Position numbers and translations under genes: made by a program. The notes under the pieces are model-generated. The model had not been told where the DNA came from, searched no databases, and worked only from the letters and a program-made list of their open reading frames with translations. A stretch of DNA of 64,000 bases, from contig SVMG01000001.1 of assembly GCA_015067545.1 (NCBI GenBank), forward strand, positions 62,001-126,000. Direction: 5' to 3'. Position 1 is the first letter of the stretch; each line of letters opens with the position of its first letter. The stretch is from Oscillospiraceae bacterium. Its GTDB lineage: Bacteria > Bacillota > Clostridia > Oscillospirales > Oscillospiraceae. Shown here piece by piece: positions 11,923 to 19,884 of this stretch.

Positions 11923-12201
11923 ATGCGCGATTCCGGTGGGATATTGGGTAAGCTGGTTTTGGCTGCGGACTTACAGGATGAGGCGATCCCAGGCCGGCCA
12001 TTGGTGGAGATCATCGATCATTGCCGGGTGCTCATCGAAAATCACAGCGGTGTGAAGGAATACGGCTGCACACTGATCCGTGTTAAGGTGAGATTCGGCT
12101 CGATTTGTGTGTGCGGATGTAATCTGGAGCTTGCGAAAATGACAAAGGGCCAGCTGATCATCAGTGGTCAAATCGAAGCCGTCCAATTATGCAGGGGGTA
12201 G
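11923..12201 (+). CDS. yqfC: Sporulation protein YqfC-like
   Basis: 92 residues, containing a YabP/YqfC-type beta-rich core (ENHSGVKEYGCTLIRVKVRFG ends at about residue 58, then LIISGQIEAVQL). In Bacillus yqfC is a sigma-E gene just before yqfD, as here. AAAGGAGGAGATG precedes the start. It is divergent from ylbJ across an 84-bp spacer that should hold both promoters. Co-transcription with yqfD is likely (4-bp gap). Confidence 0.82.
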   Translation: MRDSGGILGKLVLAADLQDEAIPGRPLVEIIDHCRVLIENHSGVKEYGCTLIRVKVRFGSICVCGCNLELAKMTKGQLIISGQIEAVQLCRG

Positions 12202-12205
12202 GGGT

Positions 12206-13381
12206 ATGTGGCGATCACTGAACGGAACAGTCAAGATCCAAATCACCTCAGCGGATCCTGCCGGGGTGATCTGTTCGTTGTACGGGCACGGAATCCCAGT
12301 GGAAAATGTACATTATGTGGATGAGCTGACCTTCCATTGTCAAGTGCAGAGGCAGTACACAAAACGGGTGATCGCCTTGGTGGACAGGCGGGCAGATCAG
12401 TGGAAGATCCTATCCCATAAAGGTATTTTTTGGAGCTTTCAAAGACTGATAAACCGCCCCGTTCTGGTAGCCGGAGTGCTTATTTTCATTCTGCTGACAA
12501 TATTTCTTCCAACGAGGATCTACTTTTTTTGCGTTGAAGGAAACGCCTCTGTTCCGGATCAGTACATTTTGGAGCTGGCCTCTGAGTACGGAATATCCTT
12601 TGGGGCAGTGCGCCGTGAAATCAGAAGCGAGCAAGTAAAGAATGCCCTTTTGCATGCAATTCCCCAGCTGGAATGGGTTGGTATCAATACCGCAGGGTGC
12701 GTGGCGACGATCAGCGTCCGGGAAAGACAGGTGGCAGAGCCTGCTCAGCCGGTGCGGGGCATCAGCAGCATTGTGGCGATCCGGGACGGTGTGGTACAGG
12801 AAGTAACGGTGACCGGAGGGTCTGCCGCCTGTAGGCCCGGTCAAGCTGTCCGGGCGGGGCAGGTGCTGATTTCCGGGTATACGGATTGCGGTCTTTCCAT
12901 TCGCGCTGAACGGGCAAAAGGTGAGATCTACGCCACGACAAATCGGCAAATGATGTTCATCTTACCGGAGAATTTCGTTCAAAGAGGGCACAGAGTGTCT
13001 CAAAATCAAAGGTTCAGCATAATTATCGGAAAAAAACGCATAAATTTCTATCAAGACAGTGGAAATTTGGATGCAACCTGTGTTAAAATGTATGAGGAGA
13101 ATTATGTGACGCTGCCAGGCGGATTTCAACTGCCCATTGCCATCGTCACGGAAACCTGGATCGATTATGAAAGTGCTGCACCTGCTGCTACTGTGGAAGA
13201 AAACAGTCGGACTATGTCCAGCCTTGCGCAAGACTATCTTCGCAGCCAGATGGTGGCCGGTACTATACTCAGTAAGGATGAAAGCTTTTCTCAACGCGAT
13301 GGTTTTCTCTTGCTGTATGGAAAATACGGCTGCCTGGAAATGATCGGACAGGAACGGAGCGAGGAGATTATTACACCATGA
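12206..13381 (+). CDS. yqfD: Sporulation protein YqfD
   Basis: 391 residues. A soluble N-terminal part is followed by one transmembrane helix (about 92-112, LVAGVLIFILLTIFLPTRIYF region), then an extracytoplasmic POTRA-like and beta-rich part, the known YqfD layout. It is needed for sporulation in Bacillus, probably at the mother-cell side of the forespore envelope. ATG 12206 follows GGGGTAGGGG; the frame is open further upstream but would overlap yqfC. The stop overlaps the phoH start by 4 bp. Confidence 0.88.
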   Translation: MWRSLNGTVKIQITSADPAGVICSLYGHGIPVENVHYVDELTFHCQVQRQYTKRVIALVDRRADQWKILSHKGIFWSFQRLINRPVLVAGVLIFILLTIFLPTRIYFFCVEGNASVPDQYILELASEYGISFGAVRREIRSEQVKNALLHAIPQLEWVGINTAGCVATISVRERQVAEPAQPVRGISSIVAIRDGVVQEVTVTGGSAACRPGQAVRAGQVLISGYTDCGLSIRAERAKGEIYATTNRQMMFILPENFVQRGHRVSQNQRFSIIIGKKRINFYQDSGNLDATCVKMYEENYVTLPGGFQLPIAIVTETWIDYESAAPAATVEENSRTMSSLAQDYLRSQMVAGTILSKDESFSQRDGFLLLYGKYGCLEMIGQERSEEIITP

Positions 13382-14388
13382 GTCATGTAACAGAACGGAT
13401 CGTCAGTGTGGAGCGTGTGGAAGACCTGATCGCCGTCTTTGGATCGTTTGATGAAAACATCAAACGCATTGAAGAAGCACTGGATGTAAATATCGTTAAC
13501 AGAGGAAATGAGCTGAAGATTTCCGGTGATACGGAGTCTGTTGACAAGGCGGCCCGTACCTTGGAGGGCTTGCTCTCCCTTGCCGCCCGGGGCGAGACCA
13601 TCGATGAACAGCGGGTGCGCTATCTGATCACCCTGGTGCAGGAGGGCAACGATGCGCTGGTATCCCAAATGGCCAAGGATGTTGTTTGCATCACCGCCAA
13701 GGGTAAGCCTATCAAGGCGAAGACGGTCGGTCAGCAGAAATACATGCAGGCCATTCAGAATAACACCATTACCATCGGCGTCGGCCCTGCTGGTACGGGC
13801 AAAACCTATCTGGCAGTGGCTGCTGCGGTGGCCGCTTTCCGGGAACGGACGGTTAACCGCATCATTCTAACCCGTCCCGCCGTAGAGGCAGGGGAGCGGC
13901 TGGGCTTTTTGCCCGGTGATCTGCAGAATAAGGTCGATCCTTATCTCAGACCCCTGTATGATGCCCTCTATGACATGCTGGGCCCGGAAACATTCCAAAA
14001 GTATCAGGAACGTGGCTCTATCGAAGTTGCGCCCCTGGCCTATATGAGAGGCCGCACACTGGATGACAGCTTTATCATCCTGGACGAGGCGCAGAATACT
14101 ACCCGGGAGCAGATGAAGATGTTTCTGACCCGATTGGGCTTTGGTTCGAAGATCGTTATTACCGGAGACGTAACCCAGATCGACCTGCCGGATGATAAGG
14201 TCTCCGGCCTCAAGGATGCCGTGCGTGTCTTGGAAGATGTAAAGGATATTGCGATCTGCAAGCTGACCAGTGCAGACGTTGTGCGCCATGCGTTGGTTCA
14301 GCAGATCATCAACGCCTACGAAAAAGCCAGTAAAAAACAGGAGCAGTCCAGACCTGCTCCCCAAAAACGATATACGCAGAGGAAGTAA
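13378..14388 (+). CDS. phoH: PhoH-family ATPase/RNA-binding protein (PhoL)
   Basis: 336 residues. An N-terminal KH-like region is followed by the PhoH ATPase with Walker A GPAGTGKTYLA (about 136-146) and Walker B SFIILDEAQNTT. PhoH proteins are cytoplasmic ATPases tied to RNA metabolism and are commonly encoded next to ybeY, as here (2-bp gap). ATGA overlap with yqfD implies coupling. The C-terminal tail is basic (PAPQKRYTQRK). Confidence 0.94.
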   Translation: MSHVTERIVSVERVEDLIAVFGSFDENIKRIEEALDVNIVNRGNELKISGDTESVDKAARTLEGLLSLAARGETIDEQRVRYLITLVQEGNDALVSQMAKDVVCITAKGKPIKAKTVGQQKYMQAIQNNTITIGVGPAGTGKTYLAVAAAVAAFRERTVNRIILTRPAVEAGERLGFLPGDLQNKVDPYLRPLYDALYDMLGPETFQKYQERGSIEVAPLAYMRGRTLDDSFIILDEAQNTTREQMKMFLTRLGFGSKIVITGDVTQIDLPDDKVSGLKDAVRVLEDVKDIAICKLTSADVVRHALVQQIINAYEKASKKQEQSRPAPQKRYTQRK

Positions 14389-14390
14389 AC

Positions 14391-14891
14391 ATGAAATACA
14401 GAATCAACATTACCTTTGATGTATTTACCCTGAAGCAGCCCTTTGTCACAAGTATTATTCGCAGGTGCGTGGAAGCAACACTGGCCGCTGAACAGATCCA
14501 TGTACCCTGCGAGATCAATGTACTGGTGACCAATGACCGGGGCATCCGTGCCATCAACAAGGCCAGTCGAAACATCGACAAGGCAACGGATGTGCTGAGT
14601 TTTCCGATGTTCCAGCTGGAGGCCGGCAATCCGCCCCAGGACTGGGACGAATACCTGGATGCGGAGACTGATATGTGCCCCCTGGGAGATATGTGCATTT
14701 CGCTGGAGCGTGCAACTGCGCAGGCCAAGGAATTCGGACACAGCGTCAAGCGCGAAGTTGGCTACCTGACAATTCACTCCATGCTTCATCTGTTGGGGTA
14801 TGATCATTTGGATGAGGGAGTGCAGAAAAAGCAGATGCGTGCAAAAGAAGAAGCCATCGCCGCTACCATTGTGGGAATGAGCCGGAACTGA
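14391..14891 (+). CDS. ybeY: Endoribonuclease YbeY
   Basis: 166 residues. The zinc-binding signature HSMLHLLGYDH (His about 129, 133 and 139) defines the family, together with ATDVLSFP upstream. YbeY is a metal-dependent endoribonuclease acting in 16S rRNA 3' maturation and ribosome quality control. The order phoH-ybeY-era is the standard Firmicutes one; here yqfF, dgkA and cdd, often found nearby in Bacillus, are absent from the cluster. Confidence 0.96.
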   Translation: MKYRINITFDVFTLKQPFVTSIIRRCVEATLAAEQIHVPCEINVLVTNDRGIRAINKASRNIDKATDVLSFPMFQLEAGNPPQDWDEYLDAETDMCPLGDMCISLERATAQAKEFGHSVKREVGYLTIHSMLHLLGYDHLDEGVQKKQMRAKEEAIAATIVGMSRN

Positions 14892-14911
14892 TTCACAAAG
14901 GAGGAAGCGCT

Positions 14912-15223
14912 ATGCCGGAGTATTTAGGTGCATATATTGGTGCAGCGGTAACGATTCTTTGGTTTATCGGAATGCTTGTGTGGTTTTTCCGGCGGCAATA
15001 TGGCCGCACCAAGTCTGTGAAGGCAACTTTGGTCAATAAACAAGTAACCCAATCCTTTTCCAAGTATTCCGCTTCCGGGAAATCCTATCATTACTATTTG
15101 ACATTTTTAATTAACGGCAAGCGCCGCAGCTTTCAGGTTTCTGAGTTTTCCTATAACGGTTACCGTAAGGGCGAGACCGGTACTCTGAAATATAAAGGCG
15201 ACAGACTCATCGATTTTAGCTGA
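14912..15223 (+). CDS. Membrane-anchored small protein, DUF2500-like
   Basis: 103 residues. One N-terminal transmembrane segment (about 8-26) is followed by a short beta-rich domain (VKATLVNKQV, YYLTFLINGKRRSFQVS, GETGTLKYKGDRLIDF). This strand pattern resembles DUF2500/DUF3592-type proteins of unknown function; the assignment is by pattern only. AAAGGAGGAAG precedes the ATG. It is inserted between ybeY and era, with 20-bp gaps on both sides, so it is probably co-transcribed with them. Confidence 0.72.
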   Translation: MPEYLGAYIGAAVTILWFIGMLVWFFRRQYGRTKSVKATLVNKQVTQSFSKYSASGKSYHYYLTFLINGKRRSFQVSEFSYNGYRKGETGTLKYKGDRLIDFS

Positions 15224-15243
15224 TTTGCTTAGGAGATTTACTT

Positions 15244-16131
15244 ATGAATACAAAAACCGCCATGATTACCATCGCAGGACGACCCAATGTGGGTAAGTCC
15301 ACGCTGACCAATTACCTTGTGGGTGAGAAGATCGCCATCGTTTCCAATAAGCCCCAGACCACCCGTAACCGCATTTGCGGCATCGTGACCCGGGAGGATA
15401 CCCAGTTCGTTTTTGTGGATACCCCGGGTTTCCACAAGGCAAAAACCAAGCTGGGAGATTACATGGTCAATACCGTCCGGGAATCCATTGCGGATGTGGA
15501 CGCCACCATTTTGGTTGTAGAACCCATCGCATCCGTCGGCACTCAGGAGCAGATGCTCCTGGAGCAGCTGTCCGGCAAAAAGAGCCCTGTGGTGCTGGCA
15601 ATCAACAAGATCGATACCGTGGAAAAGGACACCCTTTTGGAGGTCATCGCGGTGTATTCCCAGGCGTTTTCTTTTGCGGCCATCATCCCCATTTCCGCAA
15701 AGACCGGTGACGGTGTGGATGCGTTGCTTATTGAATGCCAAAAGTACGCCCAGGAAGGGCCGTTCCTGTTCCCGGAGGATCTGACCACGGACCAGCCGGA
15801 GCGCCAGGTGATGGCAGAGATCATCCGCGAGAAGCTCCTCTGGTGCTTAGATCGGGAGATCCCTCACGGCACAGCAGTGGAGATCACCAAGTTCTCTGAG
15901 CGCGACAGCGGCATCATCGATCTGGATGCCACCATTTATTGCGAAAAAGCCAGCCACAAGGGAATTATCATTGGCAAGCAGGGAGCCATGCTGAAGAAGA
16001 TCTCCACCATGGCCCGTACCGACTGCGAAAAATTCATGGGCACAAAGGTGTTTCTGACCACCTGGGTCAAGGTAAAGGAGAGCTGGCGCGACAGCGACTT
16101 TCTCATTCGCAACTTTGGTTACAGAGAGTAA
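15244..16131 (+). CDS. era: GTPase Era
   Basis: 295 residues. G1 GRPNVGKS (12-19), G3 DTPGFH, G4 NKID, and a C-terminal KH domain with the characteristic KGIIIGKQGAMLKKI. Era binds the 3' end of 16S rRNA and helps 30S assembly. The AGGAGATTTACTTATG start is clear. Neighbours ybeY, yqzL and recO match the usual Firmicutes cluster. Confidence 0.97.
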   Translation: MNTKTAMITIAGRPNVGKSTLTNYLVGEKIAIVSNKPQTTRNRICGIVTREDTQFVFVDTPGFHKAKTKLGDYMVNTVRESIADVDATILVVEPIASVGTQEQMLLEQLSGKKSPVVLAINKIDTVEKDTLLEVIAVYSQAFSFAAIIPISAKTGDGVDALLIECQKYAQEGPFLFPEDLTTDQPERQVMAEIIREKLLWCLDREIPHGTAVEITKFSERDSGIIDLDATIYCEKASHKGIIIGKQGAMLKKISTMARTDCEKFMGTKVFLTTWVKVKESWRDSDFLIRNFGYRE

Positions 16132-16146
16132 TTTCCAAGGTTAATT

Positions 16147-16186
16147 TTCCATCCCTCTGCAAATCCTAGCATCGGAGGGGATGGAA
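16147..16186 (+). promoter_or_regulatory. Hairpin covering the yqzL ribosome-binding site
   Basis: TTCCATCCCTC (16147-16157) pairs with GAGGGGATGGAA (16175-16186), one base bulged. The 3' arm contains the GGAGGGG ribosome-binding site, so the stem would block translation of the next ORF. There is no U-run, so it is not a plain terminator. Confidence 0.45.
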
Positions 16187-16327
16187 ATGAACGCTACGAA
16201 TTTTTGGCAATTATTTTTAGATACCGGTGCGCCGGAGATGTATTTGCTCTATCAGCAGGCGCGCAAATCGGAGGAAAACCATGTATCTGACCATCCAGGC
16301 CATTGTTCTGCGGGTTACGGATTATAA
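16187..16327 (+). CDS. yqzL: YqzL-like small protein
   Basis: 46 residues, beginning MNATNFWQLFLDTGAPEMYLLYQQAR. The pattern aromatic-W/F, then G(N/A)-Y-LLY, matches the YqzL family of tiny proteins that lie between era and recO in Firmicutes. The function is unknown. GGAGGGG at 16174-16180 supports ATG 16187 (16181 is an alternative two codons earlier). The ORF overlaps the recO start by 47 bp in another frame, as in other genomes with coupled yqzL-recO. Confidence 0.7.
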   Translation: MNATNFWQLFLDTGAPEMYLLYQQARKSEENHVSDHPGHCSAGYGL

Positions 16328-17021
16328 TGACCGGGATGCGTTGCTTACGGTCTTGACCCGAAACCACGGAAAATTGACCATCAAAGCCCGGGGATTGCGG
16401 CGGAAGAACAGTCCGCTGATCGCTCCGTGCCAGCTGCTTGCTTTTGGCGAGTTTACTTTATTTGAATACCGGGGAATGTACACCGTCAACGAGGCCCATT
16501 CCATTGAGCTGTTTCAGCATCTTCGACGGGATCTGACGAAGCTTTCCCTGGGTACATACTTTGCCCAGGTTGCCGAGGTTATTTCCCAGGAAGATCTGCC
16601 CAATCCGGAATTGCAGGCGTTACTGCTGAACAGCCTGTACGCGCTGTCTGCTTTGGATTTGCCGGAAAGCAAGGTAAAGGCCGCCTTTGAACTACGCTCC
16701 GCGTGCCTGGCAGGCTATACACCGGATTTGTTTTCCTGCCATGCCTGCGGAAACGAGAGCCCGGATCGGTTTGATTTGTCCGCAGGTCAGCTGGAGTGCG
16801 CAAAGTGCGGCAGGGGATCGGGCGGCATACGCATGCCCATCAACCCCGGAGTTTTGGAGGCCATGCGCTATATTTCCATGTGCGAACCCAAAAAACTGTT
16901 TGGATTCACCCTTGGGCAGGAGAATATGCAAGCGCTTTCGACCTTGACGGAGGCCTATCTGGCTACCCAGCTGGAACGGGGCTTTTCAACACTGGATTTT
17001 TACAAATCGCTACTTATTTAG
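16281..17021 (+). CDS. recO: DNA repair protein RecO
   Basis: 246 residues. The N-terminal OB fold starts MYLTIQAIVLRVTDYNDRDALL, and a zinc finger is formed by CHACGNE and CAKCGRG (about 153-180). RecO works with RecF/RecR to load RecA onto SSB-coated single-stranded DNA. ATG 16281 follows GGAGGAAAACC; the frame extends upstream to 16227, but that part lacks family similarity. Followed 9 bp later by mutS2. Confidence 0.94.
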   Translation: MYLTIQAIVLRVTDYNDRDALLTVLTRNHGKLTIKARGLRRKNSPLIAPCQLLAFGEFTLFEYRGMYTVNEAHSIELFQHLRRDLTKLSLGTYFAQVAEVISQEDLPNPELQALLLNSLYALSALDLPESKVKAAFELRSACLAGYTPDLFSCHACGNESPDRFDLSAGQLECAKCGRGSGGIRMPINPGVLEAMRYISMCEPKKLFGFTLGQENMQALSTLTEAYLATQLERGFSTLDFYKSLLI

Positions 17022-17030
17022 GAGTTTACC

Positions 17031-19406
17031 ATGTCTACACTATACGAAAAATCCCTGGTAAAACTGGAGCTTCCTCTGGTTTTGGAGCAACTGGCAGCCT
17101 GTGCCGGCTCCCAGGGCGGTAAGGAAGCCTGCCTGCGCCTGCGGCCCACATCTGATTTGGAAGATGTGAACCTGCTGTTGGAGCAGACCACAGCCGCATC
17201 CGACCTGTGCACCCGAAAGGGCAATCCAGTTTTCGGAGATGTGTCCGATGTGTCCGCATCTCTGGAACGGGCTGACCGGGGCGGCAGCTTACAGCCTGTT
17301 GAGTTACTGCGCATCGGCGCAGTGCTTTGCTGCGCCCGGAATATCAAAGGCTATGTGGCAGAGGACGATAAGGCAACTGTTCTGGACAGTCTTTTTGGCG
17401 CACTGACTCCAAATAAATACCTGGAAGACCGCATTTTCGGTGCGATTTTGTCGGAAGAGGAGATCGCTGACAACGCATCTCCGGCGCTGGCTGACATTCG
17501 ACGACATATGCGCATCCAGGCAGGAAAAATCAGAGACGGTCTGCAGAAGATCATCTCCAGTCCGGCTTATTCCAAGTATCTTCGCGAGCCCATCATCACG
17601 ATCCGGCAGGGCCGGTATGTGGTGCCGGTGAAATCAGAGCACAAAAATGACATTCCCGGCCTTGTACACGATGTTTCTGCCACCGGTTCGACCTATTTCG
17701 TAGAGCCCATGAGCGCTGTCAACGCAAACAACGCTCTGCGGGAGCTGGAGCTGAAAGAAAAGAAGGAAATCGAGCGGATCCTGGCGGAGCTTTCTTCCGA
17801 AGCCGCAGCCCATCGGGAGGATATCAACCTGAATTACGCCATGCTGGTGCAGTTGGATGTGATCTTCGCCAAGGCCAAACTTGCTTATCGCATGCAGGCG
17901 TGGCCCCCTGTTATGAACGACAAGGGCAGGGTAGAGCTGCGCAAAGCCCGTCATCCGCTGATCGACAATAAAAAAGTCGTACCGATTTCTCTGCGTCTGG
18001 GTTCTGATTTTGACACCATGATCATCACCGGCCCCAACACCGGTGGCAAGACGGTGACACTCAAGACCATCGGCCTGCTGACGCTTATGGCAGAATGCGG
18101 TCTGCACATCCCGGCAGGGGATGGCAGTATCCTGTCCACCTTTGATGCCATTTTGGCAGACATTGGTGACGAGCAGTCCATTGCCCAGAGTCTTTCCACC
18201 TTCTCCAGCCATATGCGTACCATCGTGGATGTGGTGGAGCAGTGCGATGACCGCACACTGGTGCTCTTTGATGAGCTTGGCGCCGGCACAGATCCTGCCG
18301 AGGGCGCGGCATTGGCCATTGCACTCATCGAATTTGCCCGGAAGATGGGAAGTCGCGTGGTGGCAACAACCCACTATGCAGAGCTGAAGCTCTATGCCAT
18401 GCGTACCAAGGGCGTTATCAACGCATCCTGCGAATTTGATGTGGAGACCCTGCAGCCTACCTACAAGCTGCTCATCGGCATTCCCGGCAAGTCCAATGCC
18501 TTTGCCATTTCCCGCAAGTTGGGTCTTTCTGAGGAGATCCTCAAGGAAGCGGATGATTTGGTGGGCAAGAGCGACAAGGACTTTGAGGATGTTTTGACCC
18601 AGTTGGAGCAGCAGCGTCAGCAGATGGAAGCTGCCCGCCACGAGGCAGAGCGCCTGAAACAGGAGACAGCAAGAATTAAGGAACAGTCCGAGCAAATGCG
18701 TGCCGAACTGCAAAAAGAAAAAGATAAAGCCATGGAGGCTGCCCGGAGGGAGGCCCAGTATATCATTGAGGAGGCCCGTACAGCAGCCAATCTTGCCTCA
18801 GAGGAATTGAAAGCGCTTCGCAAACAACTCCAGGATCACGCGGATGTGACGAATCTTAACCAGCGTCAGGCGGATGTCCGTCGCAGTCTCAATGAGGTGG
18901 AGGACAGGCTTCGTGCAGCCCAACCTGTCAGAAGCAGGCCGCAGCCCAAGCGGGAGATCCTGGTTGGTGATACGGTGGAGCTGTTGAAGCTGGGCACAAA
19001 AGCCAGCGTCATTGCCATCAATAAGGACGGTACCTATCAGCTTCAGGCCGGAATTCTGAAAATGACGGTCAAGGCCGATGAGATCTACCTGCTTGAACAG
19101 GAGAATCCCTATAAGCAGAAGATCCGTCCTGCCCACTCCGGCCGGGAAATGAAAATGGATGCAACACCCATGGAGGTGGATCTGCGTGGTATGGATGCTG
19201 TGGAGGCGATCTGCACTCTGAGCCTCTACCTGGATAATGCCATGCGCTCGGGTATGAAAAATGTGCGTATCATCCACGGCAAGGGCACAGGCATTCTGCG
19301 TAATGCTGTCCATCAGGAGCTGAAAAAGAATAAGTTTATCAAATCCTTCCGTTTGGGTGTTTACGGTGAGGGTGAGGACGGCGTGACCATTGCAGAATTC
19401 CGTTGA
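17031..19406 (+). CDS. mutS2: Endonuclease/ATPase MutS2
   Basis: 791 residues. MutS core ATPase with Walker A TGPNTGGKTVTLK (about 333-345) and Walker B LVLFDELGAGTDP, then a long Glu/Gln/Arg-rich coiled coil (about 515-630). A C-terminal Smr nuclease domain is seen (VDLRGMDAVEA, RIIHGKGTGILR, about 720-791). The N-terminal mismatch-recognition domain of MutS is absent, which defines MutS2. The Firmicutes enzyme limits homologous recombination and rescues collided ribosomes by splitting them. ATG follows AGGAG. Confidence 0.96.
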   Translation: MSTLYEKSLVKLELPLVLEQLAACAGSQGGKEACLRLRPTSDLEDVNLLLEQTTAASDLCTRKGNPVFGDVSDVSASLERADRGGSLQPVELLRIGAVLCCARNIKGYVAEDDKATVLDSLFGALTPNKYLEDRIFGAILSEEEIADNASPALADIRRHMRIQAGKIRDGLQKIISSPAYSKYLREPIITIRQGRYVVPVKSEHKNDIPGLVHDVSATGSTYFVEPMSAVNANNALRELELKEKKEIERILAELSSEAAAHREDINLNYAMLVQLDVIFAKAKLAYRMQAWPPVMNDKGRVELRKARHPLIDNKKVVPISLRLGSDFDTMIITGPNTGGKTVTLKTIGLLTLMAECGLHIPAGDGSILSTFDAILADIGDEQSIAQSLSTFSSHMRTIVDVVEQCDDRTLVLFDELGAGTDPAEGAALAIALIEFARKMGSRVVATTHYAELKLYAMRTKGVINASCEFDVETLQPTYKLLIGIPGKSNAFAISRKLGLSEEILKEADDLVGKSDKDFEDVLTQLEQQRQQMEAARHEAERLKQETARIKEQSEQMRAELQKEKDKAMEAARREAQYIIEEARTAANLASEELKALRKQLQDHADVTNLNQRQADVRRSLNEVEDRLRAAQPVRSRPQPKREILVGDTVELLKLGTKASVIAINKDGTYQLQAGILKMTVKADEIYLLEQENPYKQKIRPAHSGREMKMDATPMEVDLRGMDAVEAICTLSLYLDNAMRSGMKNVRIIHGKGTGILRNAVHQELKKNKFIKSFRLGVYGEGEDGVTIAEFR

Positions 19407-19467
19407 CAGGCATTTGTGCGTTAACGGCGGAAAAGTTTCCATTTAATAGAAATAGATAAGAAAATAG

Positions 19468-19495
19468 TTGACATTTCTTTGGATTTTGCTATGAT
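19468..19495 (+). promoter_or_regulatory. Sigma-A promoter of the HPr-like gene
   Basis: TTGACA (19468-19473), 16-bp spacer, TATGAT (19490-19495), about 60 bp before the start codon. Confidence 0.75.
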
Positions 19496-19554
19496 ATACG
19501 GAGAGTTCATTTTCGGTATTCAAACCGGGTGAATGAATGAGGAGATGTTTATTT

Positions 19555-19815
19555 ATGTTCAGTAAAAAAATCGTCGTTCGTTGCGAATCCGGTCTGCATA
19601 ACAAGCAGGCTACATATTTCGTTCAAAAGGCGAACGAATTTGAATCCAGCATTTATTTGGAATCTGACAATCGTAGGATGAACGCCAAAAGCCTGCTGGG
19701 TATCATGTCTCTTGGTATCGTTACCGGCGCTACCGTAACTCTTTCCGCAACCGGTGCGGATGCTGAGGCTGCAGTGAATGCACTGGAATCCCTGCTTGCC
19801 CGGGATGTTTATTGA
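19555..19815 (+). CDS. HPr-family phosphocarrier-like protein with atypical active site
   Basis: 86 residues with the length and fold pattern of HPr. The phosphoacceptor histidine is kept in GLHNKQA, but the usual GLHARPA context is changed: Ala, Arg and Pro become Asn, Lys and Gln. The regulatory serine is kept in MNAKSLLGIMSLGI. So it keeps the HPr kinase-type site and has a divergent PTS site, suggesting a regulatory rather than sugar-transport role (inference; Crh in Bacillus is the mirror case, lacking the His). ATG 19555 follows AATGAGGAGATG. It stands alone with its own promoter and terminator. Confidence 0.82.
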   Translation: MFSKKIVVRCESGLHNKQATYFVQKANEFESSIYLESDNRRMNAKSLLGIMSLGIVTGATVTLSATGADAEAAVNALESLLARDVY

Positions 19816-19832
19816 TACGAGATGTGTCTTGT

Positions 19833-19874
19833 CCGCCTCAATGCTGTTACTTCGCATTGAGGCGGTATTTTTTT
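19833..19874 (+). terminator. Terminator after the HPr-like gene
   Basis: Twelve-bp stem CCGCCTCAATGC / GCATTGAGGCGG plus TATTTTTTT. It abuts the uvrC ribosome-binding site, so uvrC depends on read-through or an unseen start inside the loop region. Confidence 0.88.
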
Positions 19875-19884
19875 GGAGGAAGCA

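Noticed and set aside
17634..18713. 359-codon open frame antisense to mutS2
   Set aside because: mutS2 ATPase and Smr motifs are on the plus strand; the antisense frame has no support.
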